A stretch of 64,000 nt of DNA, taken from NCBI GenBank assembly GCA_014649355.1, contig BMSW01000005.1:372001-436000 (forward strand), read 5' to 3'. Source of the stretch: Streptomyces althioticus. Its GTDB lineage: Bacteria > Actinomycetota > Actinomycetes > Streptomycetales > Streptomycetaceae. This document shows positions 16,538 to 25,531 of this stretch, one piece after another; positions within the stretch are counted from its first letter, which is position 1; each line of letters starts with the position of its first letter. The notes below the pieces were generated by a model. That model made no database searches. It was not told where the DNA came from and worked only from the letters and a program-made list of their open reading frames with translations. The translations under genes were made by a program, and so were the position numbers.

Positions 16538-17295
16538 GGGGCGCCGGGCCGGCGAGCGCGGACAGCGGCCGCCGGGCCCGGCGGGCACGGACAGCGGCCT
16601 TCCGCGCCGCGCAGGGTCGGCGGCCGCCGGAGCCGCGCACACGGTCAGCGGTCGCCCGGACCGATGCGCACGATCAGCGGCCCCCGGAGCAGGTGCGCAC
16701 GGTCATCGGTCGCCCAGACCGATGCGCACGGCCAACGGCCGCCGGGACCGCTCGCTGTCGGCGGTCGCCGGAGCCGCGCACCGCTCAACGGCCGCCGAGT
16801 CCGGTGCACACGCGCAACGGCCCCCGCAGCCGACGCGCGCGGTCATCGGCCGCCGGGACCGGCGGGCGCGAACAGCGGCCGCCGGAGCCGCGCACACGGT
16901 CAGCGGTCGCCCGGACCGATGCGCACGATCAGCAGCCCCCGGAGCAGGTGCGCACGGTCATCGGTCGCCGGGCCCGGTGCACACGGCCAACGGCCGCCCG
17001 GACCGCTCGCTGTCGGCGGTCGCCGGAGCCGCGCACCGCTCAACGGCCGCCGAGTCCGGTGCACACGCGCAACGGCCCCCGCAGCCGACGCGCGCGGTCA
17101 TCGGCCGCCGGGACCGGCGGGCACGAACAGCGGCCGCCGGAGCCGCACACACGGTCAGCGGTCGCCCGGACCGATGCGCACGATCAGCGGCCCCCGCAGC
17201 CGGTGCGCACAACGGCCGCCGGGACCCGCTGGCACGGACACCGGACGTCCGAACCGGTGCGCGCGGGCAGCGGTCGTCGGGGCCGGTGAACGCGG
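16538..17295. repeat. Nested minisatellite with a 255-bp higher-order repeat
   Basis: Nearly the whole intergenic stretch between the GDSL and DUF1707 genes is built from units of 26-30 bp, each ending in a core such as CGGTCGCC, CGGCCGCC or CGGCCCC and containing GCGCACGGTCA-like sequence. Nine units make a 255-bp block (28, 28, 30, 29, 26, 27, 28, 30, 29 bp). The block occurs at 16629-16883, again at 16884-17138, and starts a third time at 17139; the first two copies differ at fewer than ten positions by eye. Units 1-4 resemble units 6-9, an inner layer of duplication. More divergent units flank both sides. All three forward frames are open because the period is a multiple of three; no protein is proposed. 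Confidence 0.9.
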
Positions 17296-18144
17296 TCAGC
17301 GGTCCTCGGGCCGCCGCTCCCGCTCCTCCCGCGTGCCGTGCAGGTTCAGCGGGTCGTGGAGGCGCCGTGACTGCTCCAGCTCGCGGCGGTGCCGCTCGGC
17401 GCTGTCCAGGTGTTCCTGCCGCTGCCGCTCCGCGCGCTGCAGGTGCTCCCGGCGCCGCTCCTCCTTGAGCGCCTGCTTCTCCAGGCGCCGCTCCTCCCGC
17501 AGCCGCTGCCGCTCCGCGCGGGGCAGCTTGCGCTGCACGCCGACCCCGCCCCAGAAGGCGAGCCCGGTGATGATCACGCGCGGCGCGCCCGACTCGGCCG
17601 GCACGCCCTCCTCGCGGTGGTCGAAGCCGCCCATGATGCCGACGCCGCGCACCACCACCTCCACGCCGGGCGGCACGGTCACGTCGATCCCGCCCATGAT
17701 CGCGACGGCGTTGATGACGATCTCTCGGTCCGCGAAGTTCGCGTCGCGCAGGTCGATGGTGCCGCCGCCCCAGAGGGCGAAGCAGTTGAAGCGCCGGGGC
17801 GCCGTCCACCGGCCCTTGCGCTCGAAGCCGCCCATCACGGCGACCGCCCAGGTCGACAGCCCCGACTCGTCCCCGCCGACGATGCGGTCCGCCCAACCCC
17901 CGCCCGCCGCCGGGTCCTTCGTCAGCGAGACGGCGGGCGCCACCGCCGTGCCCGACCCGGGCAGGTCACGGGTGATGGGGGCCAGTTCCCCGTAGGTGCG
18001 CGCCTGGTAGGTGGCGTCCAGCCGCTCCTGGAACTCCTCCATGTCCAGGCGGCCCTCGGCGAGGGCGTCCCGGAGGACTTCGGCGACCCGTTCACGGTCG
18101 GCGTCGGAGGCGCGGAGGTCCGGTGCGGGTGCGTCGTCGGTCAT
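17296..18144 (-). CDS. DUF1707 domain protein with charged coiled-coil tail
   Basis: 282 residues. The N-terminal DUF1707 (SHOCT-like) domain reads LRASDADRERVAEVLRDALA, EGRLDMEEFQERLDATYQARTYGEL. A middle beta-rich region repeats the pattern MGGF/MGGI (AVAVMGGFERKG, AVAIMGGIDVTV, GVGIMGGFDHRE), as in cell-wall-active antibiotic response proteins (LiaF-like DUF2154). The C-terminal 70 residues are a highly charged helix rich in Glu, Arg and Gln, probably coiled coil. ATG 18144 has TAGGCT seven bases upstream and no ribosome site, so the mRNA is probably leaderless. The last codons run into the satellite array. Confidence 0.85.
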   Translation of the reverse strand: MTDDAPAPDLRASDADRERVAEVLRDALAEGRLDMEEFQERLDATYQARTYGELAPITRDLPGSGTAVAPAVSLTKDPAAGGGWADRIVGGDESGLSTWAVAVMGGFERKGRWTAPRRFNCFALWGGGTIDLRDANFADREIVINAVAIMGGIDVTVPPGVEVVVRGVGIMGGFDHREEGVPAESGAPRVIITGLAFWGGVGVQRKLPRAERQRLREERRLEKQALKEERRREHLQRAERQRQEHLDSAERHRRELEQSRRLHDPLNLHGTREERERRPEDR

Positions 18145-18178
18145 ACCCAGCAGCCTACGAGTTGTGCCCGTCACACGG

Positions 18179-19183
18179 CTACGAGGACTGCGTCGGCGCC
18201 CGCCCGGCCCGCTCCGCGTACATCTGCGCGATGACCGCCTCGATGTCGGGCTCCCGCACCGACAGGTCCACCAGCGGGTAGCGCTCGGCGATCCGCGTCA
18301 CCAGCCCGGCCGCCGGCTCCGACGCGGGGAACGCCACCCACTGCCGGGGCCCGTCCACCCGCACCACCCGGGCGGGAGCCGGCACCTCCACCGGCGGAAA
18401 CTCCCGCTCCAGGTCCACCACCAGCGTCCGCTCGCCCTCCCCCACCTCGTGCAGCCCGGCGAGCGCCCCGTCGTACACCAGCCGGCCGTGGTCGATGACC
18501 ATCACGCGGGAGCAGACCTGCTCGATGTCCTGCAGGTCGTGCGTGGTCAGCAGCACCGTCGTGGCGCGCTCGGCGTTCACCTGCCGCAGGAACTCCCGCA
18601 CCCGGGTCTTCGAGACGACGTCCAGGCCGATCGTCGGCTCGTCCAGGTACAGCACCTCCGGGTCGTGCAGCAGCGCCGCCGCGATGTCCCCGCGCATCCG
18701 CTGCCCCAGCGACAGCTGCCGCACCGGCACCTCCAGCAGGTCGCCCAGGTCGAGCAGTTCGACCAGCCGCGCGAGGTTCTCCCGGTAGCGGGCGTCGGGA
18801 ATGCGGTACATGCGGTGCATCAGCTTGTACGAGTCGATCAGCGGAAGGTCCCACCACAGGGTGGTGCGCTGCCCGAACACCACACCTATGCGGTGCGCCA
18901 GCCGGGTCCGCTCCCGCGACGGGTCGATACCCGCGACCCGCAGCCGGCCGCCGCTCGGCGTGAGGATGCCCGTCAGCATCTTGATCGTCGTCGACTTCCC
19001 CGCGCCGTTCGGCCCGATGTAGCCGACCATCTCACCGCGCGCCACCGTGAAGGAGATCGAGTCCACCGCCCGCACCTGGTGCCGCTCGCGCCGCAACAGC
19101 CCCTTGCGCCGGCGCACGTCGAAGACCTTCTCGACCCCGTCCACCTCGATGAACGCGCCTTCGGACCCCTCTGTCGTGCCCAT
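18179..19183 (-). CDS. ABC transporter ATP-binding protein (ABC-2 exporter)
   Basis: 334 residues. Walker A YIGPNGAGKST near residue 55, Q-loop FGQRTTLWWDLPLIDS, signature LSLGQRMRGDIAAALLHDP, Walker B VLYLDEPTIGLD and switch histidine in LLTTHDLQDIEQ. The atypical signature (LSLGQ) and C-terminal extension fit the NatA/DrrA-like export branch that pairs with ABC2_membrane_6 permeases. It lies 8 bp after the first permease gene and is the last of a three-gene operon. Substrate unknown. Confidence 0.92.
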   Translation of the reverse strand: MGTTEGSEGAFIEVDGVEKVFDVRRRKGLLRRERHQVRAVDSISFTVARGEMVGYIGPNGAGKSTTIKMLTGILTPSGGRLRVAGIDPSRERTRLAHRIGVVFGQRTTLWWDLPLIDSYKLMHRMYRIPDARYRENLARLVELLDLGDLLEVPVRQLSLGQRMRGDIAAALLHDPEVLYLDEPTIGLDVVSKTRVREFLRQVNAERATTVLLTTHDLQDIEQVCSRVMVIDHGRLVYDGALAGLHEVGEGERTLVVDLEREFPPVEVPAPARVVRVDGPRQWVAFPASEPAAGLVTRIAERYPLVDLSVREPDIEAVIAQMYAERAGRAPTQSS

Positions 19184-19191
19184 CCGCCCGC

Positions 19192-20013
19192 TCAACTCCC
19201 CACGCTCCTGTACGACCTGAGTCCCGTCCGCCACGCCAGCCCCGCCAGCGCGCAGCACCCCGCCGCCACCAGCGGCGACGCGAACGCCACCCACCCCGGC
19301 AGCGCCAGCGGGTACGGGCGCCCCAGGACGTGCGCGGCGGGCACCCAGTTGACGAAGGCCAGCGGCAGCACGAACGTCACCCCGCGCACCAGGTCCTTCC
19401 CGAACACCGCCGGCGGGTACTGCAGCATCGTCGTCCCGCCGTACGTGAACGCGTTCTGCACCTCCGCCGCGTCCTGCGCGTAGATCTGGAACGCCGCGCC
19501 CGCCACGAACACCGCCACGAAGATCGCCGCGCCGGACACCACCATCAGCGGCACCAGCAGCACCTTCGACACCGTCCAGTCGATGTCCGCCGCCACCAGC
19601 GCCCAGCCCAGCACCGCACCGCCCTGCGCGAGCCGCCCCAGACGCCGCAGCGAGAAACGGTCCCCGCCGACCTGCGCGAGCACCGGCACCGGCCGCACCA
19701 GCAGCACGTCGAAGGAGCCGTCCCTGATCCGCGAACCGAGCTGCTGCATCGACCCGGACGCGAGATGCGCCAGCCCGAACGACGTCACCGACGCCGCGTA
19801 CAGGAACGCCACCTCCGGCAACGACCAGCCGGCCAACTCGTCGACCTGCGAGAACATCAGCAGGATCCCCACGAAGTCCAGCCCGGTCATCACCAGGTTG
19901 CCGAACAGCGTGACCACGAACGACACCCGGTAGGTCATCCCGGACCGCACCCACATCCCGGCGATCATCCGGTACGCCCGCAGCCCCTCCAGCACCGCGC
20001 TCCGCTCAGCCAC
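19192..20013 (-). CDS. ABC-2 type permease, first of two
   Basis: 273 residues with about six spans. It shows the ABC2_membrane_6 (DUF990) features SFDVLLVRPVPVLAQVGGD in the first cytoplasmic loop and QIYAQDAAEVQNAFTYGGTTMLQYPP followed by a late FVLPLAFVNWVPA. It overlaps the upstream permease by 8 bp and is followed closely by the ATPase, so the three are translated together. Confidence 0.88.
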   Translation of the reverse strand: MAERSAVLEGLRAYRMIAGMWVRSGMTYRVSFVVTLFGNLVMTGLDFVGILLMFSQVDELAGWSLPEVAFLYAASVTSFGLAHLASGSMQQLGSRIRDGSFDVLLVRPVPVLAQVGGDRFSLRRLGRLAQGGAVLGWALVAADIDWTVSKVLLVPLMVVSGAAIFVAVFVAGAAFQIYAQDAAEVQNAFTYGGTTMLQYPPAVFGKDLVRGVTFVLPLAFVNWVPAAHVLGRPYPLALPGWVAFASPLVAAGCCALAGLAWRTGLRSYRSVGS

Positions 20014-20806
20014 CCTGCACCACCACCCGGCGCGTGGCCGCCGACTGCACGAGCCGGCCCGCCACGAGCAGCAGCACCGCCCACATCGCCTGGAAGGCGA
20101 ACGCCCCCGCCACCGCCGTCTCCCCCATCAGCACGTCCGCGGGGACCTGCAGCTGCGCCGCCCACGGCAGCGCGCGCGCCACCTCGCCGAACCCGCCCGG
20201 GAACACGTTCAGCGGCAGCACCATGCCCGAGAAGAACACCCCGAGGATCATCATCACCTGGCTGACGCCCGTGCCGTCCAGCAGCCAGAACACGCTCAGC
20301 GCCACCAGATAGCGGATCCCGAAGCTCACCAGCGCCGCCAGCAGCAGCGCCACCGCGAACCACACCCACGTGTCGAACCGCGTCGGCAGCGCCGTCGGGA
20401 AGAACAGCCCGCCCACCAGGAACGGCACCACCCCGCGCCCCAGCAGCTGGAACGCCGCCCGGCCCAGGTCGCCCGCCAGCCACCACAGCTGCAGATCCGC
20501 CGGACGGTACAGGTCCACCGCGATCTCACCGGTGCGGATGCGCTCCATCAGCTCCGTCTCGACGCCCCCGCCCTGCAGCGCCAGCGCGGCGAACAGGCAC
20601 TGACCCAGCCACACGTACGTCACCGCCTGCGCCTGGTCGTAGCCGCCGAGGTCCGGACGCTCGTCCCACAGCGCCAGATACGTGTAGACGAGGATCAGCC
20701 CGAACACCGTGTTGGTGAACACCCCGGCCGCGGTCGCCGCCCGGTACGACGCGTACCGCCGGAATCCCCGGGCCGCCACGGCCAGGTACAACCGTGCCGA
20801 ACCCAC
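20006..20806 (-). CDS. ABC-2 type permease, second of two
   Basis: 266 residues with about six spans, paralogous in layout to the next gene: ELMERIRTGEIAVDLYRPADLQLWWLAGDLGRA matches the loop of its partner. It is the first gene of the exporter operon, starting at GTG 20806. Two homologous permeases plus one ATPase make a heterodimeric ABC exporter. A divergent promoter region with the penicillin-binding protein gene follows. Confidence 0.88.
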   Translation of the reverse strand: MGSARLYLAVAARGFRRYASYRAATAAGVFTNTVFGLILVYTYLALWDERPDLGGYDQAQAVTYVWLGQCLFAALALQGGGVETELMERIRTGEIAVDLYRPADLQLWWLAGDLGRAAFQLLGRGVVPFLVGGLFFPTALPTRFDTWVWFAVALLLAALVSFGIRYLVALSVFWLLDGTGVSQVMMILGVFFSGMVLPLNVFPGGFGEVARALPWAAQLQVPADVLMGETAVAGAFAFQAMWAVLLLVAGRLVQSAATRRVVVQGG

Positions 20807-21078
20807 CCCTCTCCACCCCTTCCGCCCTGGACACCGAAGCGCAGGAGCCTAGTCCGGGCAGAGATCGCGCCGCCACGGGTTTTCCGGCCCGTCCTCCGGT
20901 CAGGTGAACAGCCGGCGCGGCCGAACGGGCGACACGGCGCGGGACGCACGACGCGCGTCGCCGCCCGGCGAAGGCGGCGACGGGTGCGACAGTCTTCAAT
21001 AAGAGGCACGCACGAGGCGTACGCACACACATGAGGCGTACGGGAACGAACGAGGCGAATCAGGAGTCCGTGCACGAC

Positions 21079-23643
21079 ATGAGCGACGAGCCGCAGCCGA
21101 AGAAGCCCCGCCCGGGCTGGGCATCGCACGAGCCTCAGGCGGCCGACGCGCCCGACGACGCCCGGGACGACACCCGGACGGACGACGCCGACGCCACACG
21201 ATCGGATGAATCCGGCCAGAACAGCGGGGCCGCCGCCGTCTCGGACCAGGAGTCCGACGCCGCCTCCGACGGGAAGCCGGGCGCCGCCAAGGACAAGACC
21301 GCCGACGACAAGAAGGCCGCCCGCCGGGAACGCCGCGCCGCCCTCAAGGCCCGCCGCACCGGCTGGCGCCGCGCCGTCCCCACCTGGCGCATGGTCCTCG
21401 GCGCGTTCCTCGTCACCGCGCTGCTCGTCGTCGGCGGCTTCCTCCTCGGCTACGCCCTCGTCCAGATCCCCGCCGCCAACGCCCTCGCCACCCAGCAGGC
21501 CAACGTCTACCTCTACGCCGACGGCTCCGTCATCGCCCGCGACGGCGAGGTCAACCGGGAGAACGTCACCCTCTCCCAGATCTCGAAGGACGCCCAGCAC
21601 GCCGTCCTCGCCGCCGAGGACCGCGACTTCTACACCGAGTCCGCCGTCGACCCCCAGGCCATGGTCCGCGGCGCCTGGAACACCGTCACCGGCAAGGGCA
21701 AGCAGTCCGGCTCCACCATCACCCAGCAGTACGTGAAGAACTACTACCTGCGCCAGGAGCAGACCGTCACCCGCAAGGTGAAGGAGTTCTTCATCGCCAT
21801 CAAGCTGGACCGCAACCAGTCCAAGGACGAGATCCTCGAGGGCTACCTCAACACCAGCTTCTTCGGCCGCGGCGCCTACGGCATCCAGGCCGCCGCCCAC
21901 GCCTACTACGACATGGACGCCTCCGAACTCGACGCCGGACGCGCCGCCTACCTCGCCGCCCTCGTCAACGCCCCCAGCCAGTACGACGTGATCGCGCACC
22001 CCGAGAACCGCGCCTTCGTCGAGAAGCGCTGGAACTACGTCCTCGACGGCATGGTCGACGAAGGCTGGCTCGACCCCGCCGAACGCGCCCGCCTCACCTT
22101 CCCCGTGCCTAAGCGGACCACCCACTCCACCGGCATGTCCGGGCAGCGCGGCTACATCGTCAACGTCGTCAAGCAGCACCTCGCCGACAACAAGATCGTC
22201 GACGAGTCCGCCCTCGACGCCGGCGGCTACCGCATCACCACCACCCTGCAGAAGAGCAAGCAGGACGCCTTCGTCGAGGCCGTCAACGACAACCTCATGG
22301 ACCGCCTCGACCAGAAGAACCGCAAGGTCGACACCTACGTCCGCGCCGGCGGCGCCTCCGTCGAACCCAAGACCGGCAAGGTCGTGGCGATGTACAACGG
22401 CATCGACTACGTCAAGCAGTACACCCCCAACGCCACCCGCCGGGACTTCCAGGTCGGCTCCTCCTTCAAGCCCTTCGTCTTCACCGCCGCCGTCGAGAAC
22501 GGCTCCCGCACCCAGGACGGCCGCCGCATCACCCCCCAGACCCGCTACGACGGCACCAGCGAACGCCCCGTCCAGGGCTGGGCAGGACCCCGCTACGCGC
22601 CCGAGAACGAGGACCACGAGGACTACGGCGACATCACCGTCAGCGAGGCCACCGACAAGTCCGTCAACGCCGTCTACGCCCAGATGGCCGTCGACGTCGG
22701 CCCCGAGAAGGTCCGGCAGACCGCCGTCGACCTCGGCATCTCCCCCGACACCCCCGACCTCGACGAACCCGGGCCCTCCATCGCCCTCGGCGTCGCCAAC
22801 GCCAGCGTCCTCGACATGGCGCAGGCGTACGCGACCCTCGCCAACCACGGCAAGCACACCCCGTACACGCTCGTCGAGAAGATCACCCAGAACGGCCGCG
22901 ACATCGCCCTCCCCGAACGGCGCACCCGGCAGGCCGTCAGCCGCGAGGCCGCCGACACCACCACCTCCGTCCTCAAGGGCGTCGTCGAGAAGGGCACCGC
23001 CACCGCCGCCCAGACCGGCGGACGGCCCGCCGCAGGCAAAACCGGCACCGCCGAGGAGGACACCGCCGCCTGGTTCGCCGGCTACACCCCCGACCTCGCC
23101 ACCGTCGTCGCCGTCATGGGCCAGGACCCCGTCACCGCCGGCCACAAGTCCCTCTACGGCGCCATGGGCCTGCCCCGCGTCAACGGAGGCGGCGCCCCCG
23201 CCGAGATCTGGGGCCAGTACACCCGCGACGCCCTCGAGGGCGAACCCGTCGGCAGCTTCACCCTGCGGCTCCAGCCCGGCGCCGACGAGAGCCAGCCCCC
23301 CGCCCCCGACTCCAGCGGCGGACCGTCCTCCTCCGGCGACCCCTCCTCCCCCGCCACCGGCGCCCCCGACGACGAGGACACCGACAGCGGCACCCCCGAG
23401 GACGGCGGCAGCGGCACCGGCGACGGAGAGGGCACGGAGAGCGAAGGGCAGAACTCCACCGGCGGCACCTCCACCGGCTCACCCACCGGCGGCCAGAGCG
23501 GCGACACCGGCGACGGCGGCGGCACGGGCGGCAGCGGGGACACCACCGGCGGCGGCAGCACCGACGACGGCGGCTCCAACCGCGACGAACTCCCCGGCCC
23601 CGGCGGACTCAGCGGCGCCCTCGACGGACGCCGCTGGAACTAG
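21079..23643 (+). CDS. Class A penicillin-binding protein (bifunctional transglycosylase/transpeptidase)
   Basis: 854 residues. Layout: a charged cytoplasmic tail rich in Asp, Ala and Lys (1-100), one membrane anchor (VLGAFLVTALLVVGGFLLGYALV), GT51 glycosyltransferase with catalytic Glu180 in AAEDRDFY and GSTITQQYVKNYYL, transpeptidase with nucleophile Ser461 in SSFK, the SVN motif, and K654-T-G-T. The last 120 residues are Ser/Gly/Asp/Thr-rich and disordered. It polymerises and crosslinks peptidoglycan outside the membrane. The start is uncertain: AGGAG (21062-21066) sits 12 bp before ATG 21079 and 3 bp before GTG 21070. The 272-bp upstream gap holds two copies of GAGGCGTACG about 21 bp apart and otherwise nothing recognised. 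Confidence 0.93.
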   Translation: MSDEPQPKKPRPGWASHEPQAADAPDDARDDTRTDDADATRSDESGQNSGAAAVSDQESDAASDGKPGAAKDKTADDKKAARRERRAALKARRTGWRRAVPTWRMVLGAFLVTALLVVGGFLLGYALVQIPAANALATQQANVYLYADGSVIARDGEVNRENVTLSQISKDAQHAVLAAEDRDFYTESAVDPQAMVRGAWNTVTGKGKQSGSTITQQYVKNYYLRQEQTVTRKVKEFFIAIKLDRNQSKDEILEGYLNTSFFGRGAYGIQAAAHAYYDMDASELDAGRAAYLAALVNAPSQYDVIAHPENRAFVEKRWNYVLDGMVDEGWLDPAERARLTFPVPKRTTHSTGMSGQRGYIVNVVKQHLADNKIVDESALDAGGYRITTTLQKSKQDAFVEAVNDNLMDRLDQKNRKVDTYVRAGGASVEPKTGKVVAMYNGIDYVKQYTPNATRRDFQVGSSFKPFVFTAAVENGSRTQDGRRITPQTRYDGTSERPVQGWAGPRYAPENEDHEDYGDITVSEATDKSVNAVYAQMAVDVGPEKVRQTAVDLGISPDTPDLDEPGPSIALGVANASVLDMAQAYATLANHGKHTPYTLVEKITQNGRDIALPERRTRQAVSREAADTTTSVLKGVVEKGTATAAQTGGRPAAGKTGTAEEDTAAWFAGYTPDLATVVAVMGQDPVTAGHKSLYGAMGLPRVNGGGAPAEIWGQYTRDALEGEPVGSFTLRLQPGADESQPPAPDSSGGPSSSGDPSSPATGAPDDEDTDSGTPEDGGSGTGDGEGTESEGQNSTGGTSTGSPTGGQSGDTGDGGGTGGSGDTTGGGSTDDGGSNRDELPGPGGLSGALDGRRWN

Positions 23644-23649
23644 CCGCCG

Positions 23650-23970
23650 CTAGTGGCCCGAGGTCGCCTTCAGACCCACCACGGCCACCAGCAGCAGACA
23701 GATGAAGAAGATCCGGGCGGCGGTCACCGGCTCCCCCAGCACCACCATGCCCAGCACCGCCGCCCCGGCCGCACCGATCCCCACCCACACGCCGTACGCC
23801 GTCCCGATCGGCAGCGTCCGCGCCGCGTACGACAGCAGCAGCATGCTCGTCACGATGCCGGCGCCCGTCAGCACACTCGGCCACAGACGGGTGAAACCGT
23901 CCGTGTACTTCATGCCGACCGACCAGCCGACCTCCAGCAGACCGGCGACCACCAGCAGAACCCAGGCCAT
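23650..23970 (-). CDS. sugE: SMR-family exporter (SugE/Gdx, guanidinium export)
   Basis: 106 residues with four spans, the size of small multidrug resistance proteins. Glu13 in VAGLLEVGWSVGMKYT is the conserved ion-coupling residue. The SugE/Gdx-type signature is the Trp-Ser pair after it plus TLPIGTAYGVWVGIGAAGAAVLGM. Gdx exchangers expel guanidinium in return for protons. ATG 23970 is 8 bp after GGAGG. The leader carries a guanidine-III riboswitch (24003-24051), which directly supports the substrate. Encoded tail-to-tail with the penicillin-binding protein gene. Confidence 0.92.
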   Translation of the reverse strand: MAWVLLVVAGLLEVGWSVGMKYTDGFTRLWPSVLTGAGIVTSMLLLSYAARTLPIGTAYGVWVGIGAAGAAVLGMVVLGEPVTAARIFFICLLLVAVVGLKATSGH

Positions 23971-24002
23971 GACAGGCACCTCCGGGACACGACAGCGAAA
24001 CG

Positions 24003-24051
24003 GGGGTGCGTCGTCTTTGCCTTCACCCCGGTACGGCGCGTCTCGTCGGGG
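24003..24051 (-). promoter_or_regulatory. Guanidine-III (ykkC-III) riboswitch
   Basis: On the minus strand the leader of sugE reads CCCC-GACGAGACGCGCCGTACC-GGGG followed by TGAAGGCAAAGACGACGC. This matches the ykkC-III consensus ACGAG-N2-GCGCCGUACC then GG-N-CAAGACG-N-CGC, including the P1 stem (24048-24051 with 24026-24029) and the pseudoknot strands. Guanidinium binding is expected to free the GGAGG site about 20 bases downstream; control at translation is inferred from the lack of a terminator. Confidence 0.88.
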
Positions 24052-24115
24052 CCCGCACGGTCACGCCACACAGGACGCCGTACGGGACCTCCCACGGTAA
24101 CCGACCACACGAAAA

Positions 24116-24141
24116 GGGCCGGTGACGGCTGTCACCGGCCC
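24116..24141 (-). terminator. Terminator of the GroES-like gene
   Basis: GGGCCGGTGAC (24116-24126) pairs perfectly with 24131-24141 around a 4-base loop. Read on the minus strand the stem is followed by TTTTCG, a rho-independent terminator 21 bp past the stop. Confidence 0.8.
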
Positions 24142-24162
24142 CATCGGTCGACGGTTCAGGAA

Positions 24163-24516
24163 CTACAGGTACAGGCCGGTCGAGTCCTCGGACCCCTCGA
24201 AACGGTCCGCGGCCACCGCGTGCAGATCGCGCTCCCGCATCAGCACGTACGCCGTCCCGCGCACCTCGACCTCCGCACGGTCCTCCGGGTCGAACAACAC
24301 CCGGTCACCCGGCTCCACCGTCCGCACGTTCTGTCCCACCGCGACCACCTCGGCCCAGGCCAGCCGGCGGCCCACCGCCGCCGTCGCGGGAATCAGAATG
24401 CCGCCCCCCGAACGCCGCTCACCCTCACCGGTCTCCTGCCGCACGAGCACACGGTCGTGCAGCATCCGGATCGGCAGCTTGTCGTGCGGGGAACTGTCGT
24501 TTCTGTTGGCGCTCAC
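24163..24516 (-). CDS. GroES-like chaperonin Cpn10 family protein
   Basis: 117 residues. Cpn10 features are LPIRMLHDRVLVRQE, a mobile-loop-like segment ERRSGGGILIPATA, AEVVAVGQNVRTVEPGDRVLFDP and a C-terminal LMRERDLHAV. It is not beside a groEL gene, so it is a stand-alone paralogue rather than the main GroES. It could be a specialised co-chaperonin; that is inference. Confidence 0.85.
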   Translation of the reverse strand: MSANRNDSSPHDKLPIRMLHDRVLVRQETGEGERRSGGGILIPATAAVGRRLAWAEVVAVGQNVRTVEPGDRVLFDPEDRAEVEVRGTAYVLMRERDLHAVAADRFEGSEDSTGLYL

Positions 24517-24579
24517 AGCCTGAAACCTACCTGCCTCGACGACGGACGCACGCGGGAGGGGGACCCGTCCGCCGGCACC

Positions 24580-24909
24580 TCAGCGCCGCCGCCTGCGGCT
24601 GCCCAGGGCCAGCAGCCCCACGACACCCACCACCAGCAGCCCCACCGGGACCACCCGCTCCAGCCGCGGCGAGCCCGTCTCGTCCACGAACTGCGCCTTC
24701 ACCTCGCTCACCGCACGGTTCACGCCCACATAGGCGCGCCCCAGCGTGTGGTCCACGTTCGACACGACCCTGGCCTTCGCGTCACCCACGATCGTCTTCG
24801 GGTGCACCCGCACCCCGATCTCGTCCAGGGTCTCCGCCAGCACCGCACGGCGACGCGCGATGTCCGCCTCGATCTGCGCCGGGGTCCTGGTGTCCGCCGT
24901 GTCCGCCAC
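24580..24909 (-). CDS. DUF3618 membrane-anchored protein
   Basis: 109 residues. DUF3618 motif at the N-terminus: RTPAQIEADIARRRAVLAETLDEIGVRVHP, then KARVVSNVDHTLG. One hydrophobic segment near the end (VVPVGLLVVGVVGLLALG) followed by RRRRR anchors it with the tail in the cytoplasm. GTG 24909 lies seven bases after GGAGG. Divergent from bcp. Function unknown. Confidence 0.85.
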   Translation of the reverse strand: MADTADTRTPAQIEADIARRRAVLAETLDEIGVRVHPKTIVGDAKARVVSNVDHTLGRAYVGVNRAVSEVKAQFVDETGSPRLERVVPVGLLVVGVVGLLALGSRRRRR

Positions 24910-25048
24910 CGTGTCGCCTCCACGATCCGCTGTGTTGCCTGTGCCGGACAGTCTGTCAGCTTCAGGCCGCGCCGCACTGTCAGGACCCCCGGTTACCCTC
25001 GATCCCGGCACCCGATCCACGCAGTGCACGTACGAGGAGACGAGACCG

Positions 25049-25516
25049 ATGAGCGCACGCCTGACGCCCGGGGACGAGGCCCCCGCCTTCACCCTGCCCG
25101 ACGCCGACGGCAACGAGGTGTCGCTGGCCGACCACAAGGGCCGCAAGGTCATCGTCTACTTCTACCCGGCGGCGCTGACGCCCGGCTGCACCAAGCAGGC
25201 GTGCGACTTCACCGACAACCTCGACCTGCTGGCCGGGGCCGGGTACGACGTGATCGGCATCTCCCCGGACGCCCCGGAGAAGCTCGCGAAGTTCCGCGAG
25301 AAGGAGAACCTGAAGGTCACCCTGCTCGCCGACCCGGACAAGAAGGTCCTGGACGCGTACGGCGCGTTCGGCGAGAAGAAGAACTACGGCAAGACCTACA
25401 TGGGCGTCATCCGCTCCACGATCGTCGTCGACGAGGAGGGCAAGGTCGCACACGCCCTCTACAACGTCCGCGCGACGGGCCACGTGGCCAAGATCATCAA
25501 GGACTTGGGCATCTGA
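25049..25516 (+). CDS. bcp: Thioredoxin-dependent thiol peroxidase (Bcp/PrxQ)
   Basis: 155 residues. Reduces hydrogen and organic peroxides. The peroxidatic Cys47 is in LTPGCTKQACDF and the resolving Cys52 lies five residues on, as in atypical 2-Cys PrxQ enzymes. YFYPAALTPGCT, VIGISPDAPEKLAKF, LLADPDKKVLDAYGAFGEK and RSTIVVDEEGKV are family landmarks. ATG 25049 follows GAGGAGA. Terminated by the hairpin at 25532. Confidence 0.95.
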   Translation: MSARLTPGDEAPAFTLPDADGNEVSLADHKGRKVIVYFYPAALTPGCTKQACDFTDNLDLLAGAGYDVIGISPDAPEKLAKFREKENLKVTLLADPDKKVLDAYGAFGEKKNYGKTYMGVIRSTIVVDEEGKVAHALYNVRATGHVAKIIKDLGI

Positions 25517-25531
25517 CCCTGCGGCCCCTCG

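Noticed and set aside
16534..17289. Open forward frames across the repeat array, read as a 250-residue repetitive protein
   Set aside because: All three frames are open because units lack stop codons and the block is a multiple of three. The encoded sequence is Arg/Pro/Thr low-complexity with no start site of its own.
16538..17295. CRISPR array
   Set aside because: Units abut each other with no unique spacers, vary in sequence, and no cas genes are present.
20695..23145. Long antisense frame opposite the penicillin-binding protein gene
   Set aside because: It mirrors the C-rich third positions of the real gene, gives Gly/Val/Asp-rich sequence without any domain, and lacks a start signal.
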